From assembly GCF_021129305.1 (NCBI RefSeq), contig NZ_JAJOMB010000034.1:1-64000 (forward strand): a stretch of DNA of 64,000 bases, given 5' to 3'. This DNA is from Kineosporia babensis (GTDB lineage: Bacteria; Actinomycetota; Actinomycetes; Actinomycetales; Kineosporiaceae). Positions 9,093 through 16,971 of this stretch are shown piece by piece. Each line of letters begins with the position of its first letter. Positions within the stretch are counted from its first letter, which is position 1. A program made the position numbers and the translations under genes. The notes under the pieces were generated by a model, which saw only the letters and a program-made list of their open reading frames with translations, did not search any database and was not told the origin of the DNA.

Positions 9093-9468
9093 GGTGTGCT
9101 CGGCTCCTTAGGCTGAAGGGTTCAGCACGAGGTGTTCAGTTTCGGGCAGAGGTGATCATGGCGCCTCCCGAGACACTTCGCAGCGTTCCCAAGGGGCCCA
9201 CACGCACCAGGTGAGCTGGGAGGCTCCGCCGCTCACAGCGTCCACCATTTCTGCTGTTGCCCCCGGGCGCACCTTGGGTGATTTTGGAGCAGAGGCGCTG
9301 AACCTCAGGTGAACGGGCCGACGCCACCATTTCCCAACTACCGGTGAACACCTGGCCGTTGCGCAGTGAACCTCGCATCGCGGCTCTGTTCGGCGTGGGG
9401 AGCCGGATGCGAATCTCGGAGGCTGGGATCGAGGGCCCTCGTGACCTGCTGGAACGGAGATGGATCAG
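9093..9468. other. divergent intergenic region, no gene seen
   Basis: This stretch of about 375 bp lies between the CNNM/CorC gene (left) and ppk2 (right) and must hold both promoters. It has repeated GTGAAC/CTGAAC words (for example two CTGAAC copies 14 nt apart next to the left gene), but no convincing -35/-10 pair. A long open frame crosses it on the minus strand and runs antisense through ppk2; I regard it as non-coding. Confidence 0.4.
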
Positions 9469-10491
9469 ATGGAGAACGCACCTGTGACCGAGGAGCCGGA
9501 AGGCGGGGCGTCCGAGGCGCCGGGCGCTCTGGTCGCCGCCCGCGTGGCCGAGATCCACCGGGAGATCCACGTGCCGGGAGCGGGACAGCCTCTGGAGGGA
9601 CTCTCGCTGGAGGGCCTGAAGGTGGACGACTCGGACGACGACGATCCGGTCCTGATCACCGCCGAGGGTTCCCCGGTGGACACCTGGCGCGAGGGCTACC
9701 CGTACCAGGAGCGGCTGCGCCGCGACGTGTACGAGGCGGAGAAGCGGCTGCTGCAGATCGAGCTGCTGAAGCTGCAGAACTGGGTGAAGAGCTCCGGCGA
9801 GAAGGTCGTGATCCTGTTCGAGGGCCGGGACGCGGCCGGTAAGGGCGGCACGATCAAGCGGTTCATGGAGCACCTGAACCCGCGCGGCGCCCGGGTGGTG
9901 GCGCTGGAGAAGCCGAGCGAGCGCGAGCAGGGCGAGTGGTACTTCCAGCGCTACGTCCGCGAGTTGCCCACCAGCGGCGAGATCGTGCTGTTCGACCGGT
10001 CCTGGTACAACCGCGCCGGGGTGGAGCGGGTGATGGGGTTCGCCTCCGCGCCCGAGTACCTGGAGTTCATGCGCCAGGCCCCGGAGCTGGAGCGGATGCT
10101 GGTGCGCTCGGGGATCCGGCTGGTCAAGTTCTGGTTCTCGGTCTCGCAGCTGGAGCAGCGCACCCGGTTCCTGATCCGCCAGGTCGACCCGGTCCGGCAG
10201 TGGAAGCTCTCGCCGATGGACCTGGCCTCCCTGGACAAGTGGCAGGAGTACACCGAGGCCAAGGAGGCGATGTTCTTCTACACCGACACCGCCGACGCGC
10301 CCTGGACCGTGGTCAAGAGCAACGACAAGAAGCGCGCCCGGCTCAATGCGATGCGTCATGTCCTGCACCGTTTCCCCTACGAGGGCAAGGACCTCGAGGT
10401 GGTCGGCACGCCCGACCCGCTGATCGTCGGTCTGGCCACGGACGTGTACGAGCACGGGGAGCACACTTCGCGGTACTTCCCCCGGCTGTAA
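9469..10491 (+). CDS. ppk2: polyphosphate kinase 2 family protein
   Basis: PPK2 enzymes transfer phosphate between polyphosphate and nucleotides, usually phosphorylating NDP or NMP. The Walker A motif GRDAAGKGG lies near residue 121 and the Walker B/lid region FDRSWYNRAGVERVMGF near 176. The lid motif is followed by an arginine-rich stretch (QRTRFLIRQVDP). The first 75 residues are acidic and probably disordered. ATG 9469 has GGAG 9 nt upstream, so I prefer it to ATG 9460. The length fits a single-domain class I-like PPK2; the exact nucleotide preference cannot be read from sequence. Confidence 0.92.
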   Translation: MENAPVTEEPEGGASEAPGALVAARVAEIHREIHVPGAGQPLEGLSLEGLKVDDSDDDDPVLITAEGSPVDTWREGYPYQERLRRDVYEAEKRLLQIELLKLQNWVKSSGEKVVILFEGRDAAGKGGTIKRFMEHLNPRGARVVALEKPSEREQGEWYFQRYVRELPTSGEIVLFDRSWYNRAGVERVMGFASAPEYLEFMRQAPELERMLVRSGIRLVKFWFSVSQLEQRTRFLIRQVDPVRQWKLSPMDLASLDKWQEYTEAKEAMFFYTDTADAPWTVVKSNDKKRARLNAMRHVLHRFPYEGKDLEVVGTPDPLIVGLATDVYEHGEHTSRYFPRL

Positions 10492-10591
10492 AGGGCTTTC
10501 GAACCAGAGGACGGGGTGCTCACCGGAGCGGCTCGCATGCGGTTTGCGACTTTCCGTGGCTTTGCGCTGCCGTTCAGGGCATCCTTTGCGA

Positions 10592-11386
10592 GTGCCTGAA
10601 GCCCGTACGACACCGGAGCCGACCCTGACCTCGATCCCGCCTGCAGGCGCTCACCCGGCCCCGGCCGGGTCGGCGGTGGAGATCTGGTGGGCGCGGGTGG
10701 ACGTGGGGAATCTGAGCGACGACACCCGGACCCGGCTGGCCTCCGACCTGGACGAATCGCGGACGGCCAAGATCGAACGTTACCGCCGGGCCGAGGACCG
10801 GGACCGGGGGCTGGCGGCGCACTCGCTGCTGCGCCGGGTGCTGACCTCGGTCACCGGTACCCCGCCGGCCGAGCTGGACCTGGGCTCGTTCTGCATCACC
10901 TGCAACGAGCACGGGCACGGCAAGCCCTACCTGAGCAGCGGCGACGGCGCCCGGCCGGTGGAGCTGAACCTGTCGCACTCGGGGGAGATCGTGATCGTGG
11001 CGCTGGCTGCCCCCGGGGTGCAGATCGGTGTGGACGTGGAGCAGTCCCGGACGGTGGACTGGGACGCGATGCGCAGTTCGATCTTCGCCGACCAGGAATG
11101 GGCGGCCACCGAGCGGCGCACCGACCGGGAGCACCGGCGGCTGTTCACCTGGGCCCGCAAGGAGTCGTCGGTGAAGGCCAGCGGGCACGGCCTGTCGCTG
11201 CCGTTGCGCGGGGTGGTCACGGTGGAGGAGACGGAAGGCACCTGGTCGGCCTCGATGCCCCAGGGGGTGGGCCGGGTGGCCGGCGCCGACCTGGATCTGG
11301 GCCCGGACGTCGCCGCGGCGGTGGCGGTCCTGCGCGAGTCGGGGTGGCCGGAACCGCCGGCCCTGCACCAGGTGGAGATCGGCTGA
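10592..11386 (+). CDS. 4'-phosphopantetheinyl transferase, Sfp type
   Basis: Transfers phosphopantetheine from CoA to a carrier-protein serine, activating fatty acid, polyketide or nonribosomal peptide carriers. The Mg-binding motif is IGVDVE (near residue 143) and the second signature is WARKESSVKASGHGL (near 187). NLSHS marks the third conserved site. About 264 residues is the usual Sfp size. I took the GTG at 10592; a TTG at 10544 is also in frame and upstream signals are weak. No synthase genes are nearby, so it probably serves targets elsewhere in the genome. Confidence 0.88.
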   Translation: MPEARTTPEPTLTSIPPAGAHPAPAGSAVEIWWARVDVGNLSDDTRTRLASDLDESRTAKIERYRRAEDRDRGLAAHSLLRRVLTSVTGTPPAELDLGSFCITCNEHGHGKPYLSSGDGARPVELNLSHSGEIVIVALAAPGVQIGVDVEQSRTVDWDAMRSSIFADQEWAATERRTDREHRRLFTWARKESSVKASGHGLSLPLRGVVTVEETEGTWSASMPQGVGRVAGADLDLGPDVAAAVAVLRESGWPEPPALHQVEIG

Positions 11387-11452
11387 TCGGTGGCCGGGGG
11401 AGGCAAGCGAGGGATGTCGCGCGGTGGCCGGACGAGCGGGGTGAACGGCTGA

Positions 11453-14400
11453 ATGCCCGAGACCACCATCGCCACCAGCACCGAGGAGCAGCAGCGGGCC
11501 GTCGTCTCCCGGACCGAGCGGCTGCGCTCCGCCCTGGCCCAGGTGACGCTCGAGGAGTACCGCAGCGAGGACGTCCGGTTCGAGCGTGACTCCCGGCTCG
11601 GGCGGGAACTGCTCTACCTGGTCTCCAACAACTCCTGGTGCCGGCGCACCACCGAGGTGCTGCGGCTGAACCTGGCCGAGGCGGTGGACACCGACGTGAT
11701 CGTCGACGTCGACCTGTCCTACGCCGACCACGAGGCGTTCGAGCTGGACGCGGGCCTGACCTGGCTGCCGCTGCTGGCGCTGCCCCCGATGAAGGCCCGT
11801 GAGCCCTCCCGATCGCGAGAGGCCCGGCTGTTCAAGGAGTTCCAGGCCCGGCGGCACGAGGTGCCGCTCGACCGGTGGGCCGACGAGGACGCCGACCCGA
11901 TCGCCACCCTGGAGGTCAGCGACGCCGAGGGCACCCGGCTGCACCGGCTGACCCAGGCCGAGGTGCGCCAGCGCCTGGCGGCCGCGCTGGCCGAGATGAT
12001 CCTGAACGTGATGACCCGCCGGCCCCAGCAGGTCGGCCCGGAGCCGGGCGCGGCGGTCCAGCGTTCGCAGAAGCTGTTGCTGTCGGCGGCGATTCGGCGG
12101 ATGCTGCCCGGAGCCTCGCCGGTCGACGAGGCCGGGCAGTTGCCGGCCGGTGGCACGGTGCCCGACGGGATTCGCGACGCCCGGCGCCTGCTGGACGAAA
12201 TTCTTTCTGCCGACGTGGAACTCGCACAATCGGCCACGGACGAGGCGGCCGGGCCGGGCTCGTCGAACGCCCGGTGGGCCGACGGTGGATACCTGGTTCC
12301 AGGCGCAAGGCCTTTCGAGTCAACGGATTCGGGTACGGCACCCGCCGGTGAGGCGACCGCGGAGGCGAGCACACCGTCCGTTGCTGGAGATCTGGACCCG
12401 GAAGCGACCATTCCGCTGCGGGTGACCAAGAAGCCGGGCCTGGACACCGAAGTCATGAAGGTGCTGACCGGGCCGGTGGCCGACGGGCCGGGGACCGGGC
12501 CGATCAGCGGGCCGATCGCGGTGGACTCCTGGCTGGAGGACGGCGGCCGGTTGCGGCCGGTGCTCGGATCGCACGTCGGGGAGATCCTCGACGCCCTGAT
12601 CGGCACCATGCTGGTGGTGATCGCGGTCAAGGACGAGGGTCGGCCGATGTCGTACACCGTGCACGTGCCCTCGCGCCGGCTGGTGCGCCGCGGCCGGGCC
12701 TGGTTCCAGCCGCGGGCCCTGCTCAGCATCGACCTGCTGGCCCCGACCGCGCACGCCGACCGGCAGATCCGGCTGATGCTGCCCGAGGGCGTGGTCTGCC
12801 GCGGCGACCGGGTGCAGGGGCGGATCGACGTGCAGCTGCCGGCGCCGTTCGAGCGCCTGGAATCGCTGATGCGCCGGCTGTTCCCCCGGCACATGCCGCA
12901 CGACCGGCCGGCCTCCTGGGTGGACGTGCAGATCGCCGAGATGGCGCTGCACAAGGTCGATTCCGCGCTCGACAGCCTGCGGCACTACCTGGTCGAGGCG
13001 ACCCACGACGAACAGGCGGACGACGGCGAGCCCCGGCGGCTGCGGGAGATCCTGAGCGGGGTGCGCCGGCCCTCGCGCGAGCAGCTCACTCACCAGCTGG
13101 ACCTGCGGCTGCGGGATCTGCGGGTGCAGCTGGACCGGGTGCGTGCGGCCGGGGTGCTGGGCGACGGGATGGCCGAGGTCTGGCGCGCCTGGGACTCGGG
13201 CACCTGGTACCCCCGCTGGATGCGCCGCCGGGTGGACGTGAACACGGCCAGCGTGAACCTGGTGATGCTGAGGGCGGCCTCGGTCGACGATGTGGCGATC
13301 CGGGCCCGGCCGATCCGCGCCCGGATCGAGGCCGACCTGGGGCTGGCCGAGGTGTCCGACGTGGCCCGGTACACCGGTGGGCTGAACCTGGCCGTGCTCG
13401 GGGTGCTGTTCCTGCTGCTGTGGATCGGGCAGCCCCCGGACGACGAGGTCGGCGACATCAAGCAGGTGCTGGCCACCATCCTGACCTTGTTCGCCGCCGT
13501 GCTGGCCGGGCGGATTGAGCTGGGCCAGGCCTTCACCCTGCGCGGCCTGCTGACCCGGGCCACCTACTGGCTGATGTTCGGGGCCGTGCTGCCCACCGTG
13601 CTGCTGGCGATGTGCCTGGCCATCCTCGACTTCCAGTACGCCGAGTCGGCTTCGTTCATCGCCTTCGTGGTGCAGGCCCTGCTGATGCTGCGCCTACGCC
13701 GCACCGAGCCCCGCCGATCCCGGCCCAAACGCCGCTCGCGGACCGCCACGATGCGGGTGACCAGCGCTTATTCACCCGACTACGCCCGGGTGGACATGCT
13801 GCGCGGACGGCGCAGCCGGGCCCTGATCACCGAGGCCCTGCTGCTCGGGCGGGACGCGTTCGCCTACGTGGTCACCCGGCCCGCGGGGGAGGGGCAGTTG
13901 CAGAGTCTGCTGGAGCGCAGCCAGGTCTCCGACGGCCCGGTGACCGGGCTGACCCGCAATGCCCGGCGGTCGATGGCGCGGTTCCTGACCGCTCGCGGGC
14001 TGGATTTCCCCGGCGCGGTGGACCTGGAGGCCCCGGCGAGCGCCGCGCGACAGCTCGGCATCACCTCGGAACAGGTGAACCTGCTGGGCGCAGTGCAGGC
14101 GGCCACGGCCGGCCGGGCGATGACCTACCTGGTGTTCCGCGATCAGCCGGTGGACGACTGGCGGACCGCGAACGGGGACAACGACGACGTGGTGGCCCCG
14201 GTGCCGCTGGACCCGGACCGGGTGGCCCCGCAGGAACCGCCGGAATGGCAGCTGCAGATCATGATCGGCCTGCCGGTGGACCCGGGCGCGGTGGCCTTGG
14301 CCCGGCACCCGGTGATGGCGGTGGTCTCGGCCGCGGCCCGGTACAACTTCCAGGTCAGCAGCGTGCAGTTGCCGGCCCCGCCGCCGGTCGGGTACTCCGG

Positions 14401-15364
14401 GCAGGCGCTGCGCTGGATGCAGCTGAGCGTGGGGGTGACCTACCGGCGCGGCGACTCGCTGCGCGGGCTGGGCTCGTTCCTCTACCGGGTGCACCGGATG
14501 GACGGCATGGCCTTCGGCAACGGGCGGCTCTCGGTGCTGGTGCAGATCAACGCCGAGAGCCGGCCGCTGCCCGCCCTGGCCGCCTCCAAACCGCTGAGCG
14601 ACAAGGACTTCGACGTCGTACCGGACGACGAGGCAGCCGCCGACCTGCAGCGCAACTGGCGCACGCTGGCGCTGACCGCGCACTCGCGGGTGGGCCTGCT
14701 GCGCGATGTGCTGACCGGACTGGCCACCCAGGCGCCCAATTTCGAGCTGGCCGGGCTGACCGTGGAGGGGGTGTACGGGCAGACCGTGCTGTTCCTGGTC
14801 GGCCGGGACGCCGGGGGCGCCTCGGACGCCTCGCTGAAGGTGGCGCTGCAGCGCTGGATGCGGCCTTCGGACCGGCTGATCGTGGCGGTGGACCGGCGGG
14901 TCAGTGCGCGCACGCTGGACGGGTCGGCGGCGATGCGCGAGCGGTTGCTGCTGCAGGTCTCGCTGCGTACTCCGGACCGGCCCGGGGTGCTGCGCGAGAC
15001 GCTGAAGAACCTGGCCCGGGCGCTGGACGTTTACGGGCCGCCGGGACCCGCGTTCGGCGAGGCGCTGGAGAAGATCGACGTCTGGTTCGTGACCATGGAG
15101 GTGGCCAACGGGCGCACCTTCAAGGGGCAGCTGACGGTGCGGCTGCCGGGCAAGCCGGAGGACTGGGACGAGTGGGCGGCGGTGGACTGGCCGGCCGTGG
15201 AGCGCTCGCTGAGCCAGGCCTCGGCGCAGGCTGCGCGGGGCGAGGGCAACGATGCGGCGATGGGCGGGGCGGTGGCGATCATGGACGACACGGTGATCAC
15301 CGTCGAGTTGATGCGCACCGCCGACCAACGGTTGCCGAAACTGACTCCGCCCGAACTGCCTTAG
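11453..15364 (+). CDS. large (1303 aa) membrane protein with C-terminal ACT-like segments, unknown
   Basis: I do not recognise this protein. Residues 1-240 and about 320-640 look soluble and charged. Four hydrophobic segments lie near 644-661, 672-690, 704-724 and 732-748, so the N- and C-terminal halves flank a compact membrane domain. The C-terminal 550 residues include two stretches with the layout of ACT domains (ALTAHSRVGLLRDVLTGLA near 1073 and RTPDRPGVLRETLKNLA near 1170), the latter with the classical DRPGVL turn. This suggests small-ligand sensing. It follows the PPTase gene by 66 bp and converges on the secretion-like cluster. Codon use resembles its neighbours. Confidence 0.75.
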   Translation: MPETTIATSTEEQQRAVVSRTERLRSALAQVTLEEYRSEDVRFERDSRLGRELLYLVSNNSWCRRTTEVLRLNLAEAVDTDVIVDVDLSYADHEAFELDAGLTWLPLLALPPMKAREPSRSREARLFKEFQARRHEVPLDRWADEDADPIATLEVSDAEGTRLHRLTQAEVRQRLAAALAEMILNVMTRRPQQVGPEPGAAVQRSQKLLLSAAIRRMLPGASPVDEAGQLPAGGTVPDGIRDARRLLDEILSADVELAQSATDEAAGPGSSNARWADGGYLVPGARPFESTDSGTAPAGEATAEASTPSVAGDLDPEATIPLRVTKKPGLDTEVMKVLTGPVADGPGTGPISGPIAVDSWLEDGGRLRPVLGSHVGEILDALIGTMLVVIAVKDEGRPMSYTVHVPSRRLVRRGRAWFQPRALLSIDLLAPTAHADRQIRLMLPEGVVCRGDRVQGRIDVQLPAPFERLESLMRRLFPRHMPHDRPASWVDVQIAEMALHKVDSALDSLRHYLVEATHDEQADDGEPRRLREILSGVRRPSREQLTHQLDLRLRDLRVQLDRVRAAGVLGDGMAEVWRAWDSGTWYPRWMRRRVDVNTASVNLVMLRAASVDDVAIRARPIRARIEADLGLAEVSDVARYTGGLNLAVLGVLFLLLWIGQPPDDEVGDIKQVLATILTLFAAVLAGRIELGQAFTLRGLLTRATYWLMFGAVLPTVLLAMCLAILDFQYAESASFIAFVVQALLMLRLRRTEPRRSRPKRRSRTATMRVTSAYSPDYARVDMLRGRRSRALITEALLLGRDAFAYVVTRPAGEGQLQSLLERSQVSDGPVTGLTRNARRSMARFLTARGLDFPGAVDLEAPASAARQLGITSEQVNLLGAVQAATAGRAMTYLVFRDQPVDDWRTANGDNDDVVAPVPLDPDRVAPQEPPEWQLQIMIGLPVDPGAVALARHPVMAVVSAAARYNFQVSSVQLPAPPPVGYSGQALRWMQLSVGVTYRRGDSLRGLGSFLYRVHRMDGMAFGNGRLSVLVQINAESRPLPALAASKPLSDKDFDVVPDDEAAADLQRNWRTLALTAHSRVGLLRDVLTGLATQAPNFELAGLTVEGVYGQTVLFLVGRDAGGASDASLKVALQRWMRPSDRLIVAVDRRVSARTLDGSAAMRERLLLQVSLRTPDRPGVLRETLKNLARALDVYGPPGPAFGEALEKIDVWFVTMEVANGRTFKGQLTVRLPGKPEDWDEWAAVDWPAVERSLSQASAQAARGEGNDAAMGGAVAIMDDTVITVELMRTADQRLPKLTPPELP

Positions 15365-15410
15365 GTGCGCACCGCGTCCGTTGTTGCTGCTCTTCGGCCA
15401 GCCGGAGCGC

Positions 15411-16445
15411 TCAGGCCGCCGGGCTCTGGGAGTCGGCGAAGGCGGAGTCGTTCAGCCGGCCCAGCTTCCAGTTGACGTTGTCGGCGGTGTACTGGGTGAC
15501 CTCGACGTCGCGACCGGCGGCCGGGGCCTGCACGGCGGTGCCCGGCTCCACCACGATCATCACGTGCCCGGCCGAACCGCGTTCCCCGAGCGCCCCGAAC
15601 AGCAGGTCGCCCGGCTGTTCCTGACCGGGCTCGATCATCGTCGAGTTGTCCATCATCTGCGCCGCGGTACGGATCTTGAGCGGGTGGCCGACCTTTTGGT
15701 ACGAGTACACGACCAGGCCGGAGCAGTCGAACGAGTCGGGGCCGACCGCACCCCAGATGTACGGGTCGCCCTGCTGTTCCAGCGCCACCTGGAGGAAGTC
15801 GCCGACCGTGGAGTCGGGCAGGTTGGCGCCGACCATGTTCTGGTCGCAGCCCAGTTGGCCGTCACCGACCACGGATTCGACCAGCGAGCCGGCCAGGGAC
15901 TCCCAGCGGGCGTAGGCGAACGGGAAGGCCGAGCGCTGCACCTCCTGGGCCGCGTCGGTGACGTCCATCGACTGCCAGTTGTCCACGTCCACCAGGCCGG
16001 GCTGCCCCTGCTGGCCGCCGGTGAAGAACATCCGGGCGGACTCTTCGGGGTTGGTCCGGTCCGAGGCCGGGCCCCAGGCCGCCCGCTGCTGGAACAGGCC
16101 CAGGCTGTCGCGGTCGCCGTAGTTGATGTTGCGCAGGGTTGACTCCTGCATCGCGGTGGCCACCGCCACCACCAGCCCGCGCGGCGGGATGTCCAGCGCC
16201 ACGCCGGTCTCGATCACCGTCTGCGCGTTCTCGAGCTGGGAGTCGTCCAGCACCACGTCGGTGTTGCCGGTCTGGGCGATCCGGGCGCAGCTGACGCTCA
16301 GGGTGCCGCTGTCGGAGTCCTCGTCCAGAGGGACCCCGGCGATGCCCATCATCATCATCGCCGGTACCAGCACCAGGCCGGCGCCGAACAGGCCGAGGAT
16401 CGCCAGCAGGACGATCACCAGGCGCAGCGGGACCCTACGTTCCAT
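15411..16445 (-). CDS. membrane-anchored SLT-like / NlpC-P60 peptidoglycan hydrolase (VirB1/TcpG-like)
   Basis: The 344-residue product has an N-terminal membrane segment (about 6-28). Next comes a lysozyme-like/SLT region (VAVATAMQESTLRNINYGDRDSLGLFQQR, about 90-125), and then a C-terminal NlpC/P60 domain with catalytic Cys in FDCSGLV near 236 and His in GHVMIVV near 294. This two-enzyme design matches wall hydrolases of Gram-positive conjugation systems such as TcpG, which open the wall for the transfer channel. It is the last gene of the minus-strand cluster, 4 nt after the 168-residue protein. The ATG at 16445 is the natural start; a longer frame upstream overlaps the previous gene. Confidence 0.85.
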   Translation of the reverse strand: MERRVPLRLVIVLLAILGLFGAGLVLVPAMMMMGIAGVPLDEDSDSGTLSVSCARIAQTGNTDVVLDDSQLENAQTVIETGVALDIPPRGLVVAVATAMQESTLRNINYGDRDSLGLFQQRAAWGPASDRTNPEESARMFFTGGQQGQPGLVDVDNWQSMDVTDAAQEVQRSAFPFAYARWESLAGSLVESVVGDGQLGCDQNMVGANLPDSTVGDFLQVALEQQGDPYIWGAVGPDSFDCSGLVVYSYQKVGHPLKIRTAAQMMDNSTMIEPGQEQPGDLLFGALGERGSAGHVMIVVEPGTAVQAPAAGRDVEVTQYTADNVNWKLGRLNDSAFADSQSPAA

Positions 16446-16449
16446 GGCT

Positions 16450-16956
16450 TCAATCCCCGGTGTTGGGTTGCACGTCGGACACTTTCGCCTCGCTGGTGCC
16501 GTCGCCGGCCACCACGGTGACCAGTACCGAGTCCCCACCGCCGAGCGGGATCGCGATCATCGCCGACTCCTGGGCCAGGAACCGGACCACCGGATCGCCG
16601 GAGGGCTGGCCGCCCGGCAGAGTGGCCGTGTCGGTGGTGCGCAGCGCCTGGGCGTAGTCCTCGGTGGCCCGCGGGACGAGCTTGTCCAGCCACTGCTGGT
16701 TGCTCTCGCCGGGCGCCACCTCGGCCCACAACCGGACGAACTCCACTGCGGCGAGCACGTATTCGTCCGCGTCGGGGATCGCCGCATTGGTCGACCCGAT
16801 CGACTCGGTGTTGCCGGTGCCGCCGGTGGTGTCCACCGCCGTGTCGTCGTCGGTGAGCGCTGTGATCCCCACGAAGGCCAGGATGATCGCGGTCAGGCTG
16901 ACCACCACGAGCCGGCGCGGACTGGCGAACAGCCAGGTTCGGAAGTTCTCGAGCAT
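16450..16956 (-). CDS. single-pass membrane protein of secretion-like cluster (VirB8/TcpC-like position)
   Basis: This 168-residue protein has a short cytosolic tail, one transmembrane segment (about 17-35, VVVSLTAIILAFVGI) and an extracytoplasmic domain. The outer domain is mixed helix then strands (EYVLAAVEFVRLWAEV ... SVLVTVVAGDG). That topology and the NTF2-like order recall VirB8/TcpC assembly factors, but sequence similarity by eye is low. It lies 15 nt after the VirB6-like gene and 4 nt before the wall hydrolase, in one apparent operon. The role is inferred from topology and position. Confidence 0.6.
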   Translation of the reverse strand: MLENFRTWLFASPRRLVVVSLTAIILAFVGITALTDDDTAVDTTGGTGNTESIGSTNAAIPDADEYVLAAVEFVRLWAEVAPGESNQQWLDKLVPRATEDYAQALRTTDTATLPGGQPSGDPVVRFLAQESAMIAIPLGGGDSVLVTVVAGDGTSEAKVSDVQPNTGD

Positions 16957-16971
16957 TGTGCCTGTCGGTTT

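Noticed and set aside
9136-10464. Open frame antisense to ppk2
   Set aside because: ppk2 has intact Walker motifs; the antisense frame has no recognisable domain.
13612-15624. 670- and 518-residue open frames inside the 1303-residue gene
   Set aside because: The overlapping frames are low-complexity and lack motifs; the plus-strand 11453 frame has TM and ACT-like features.
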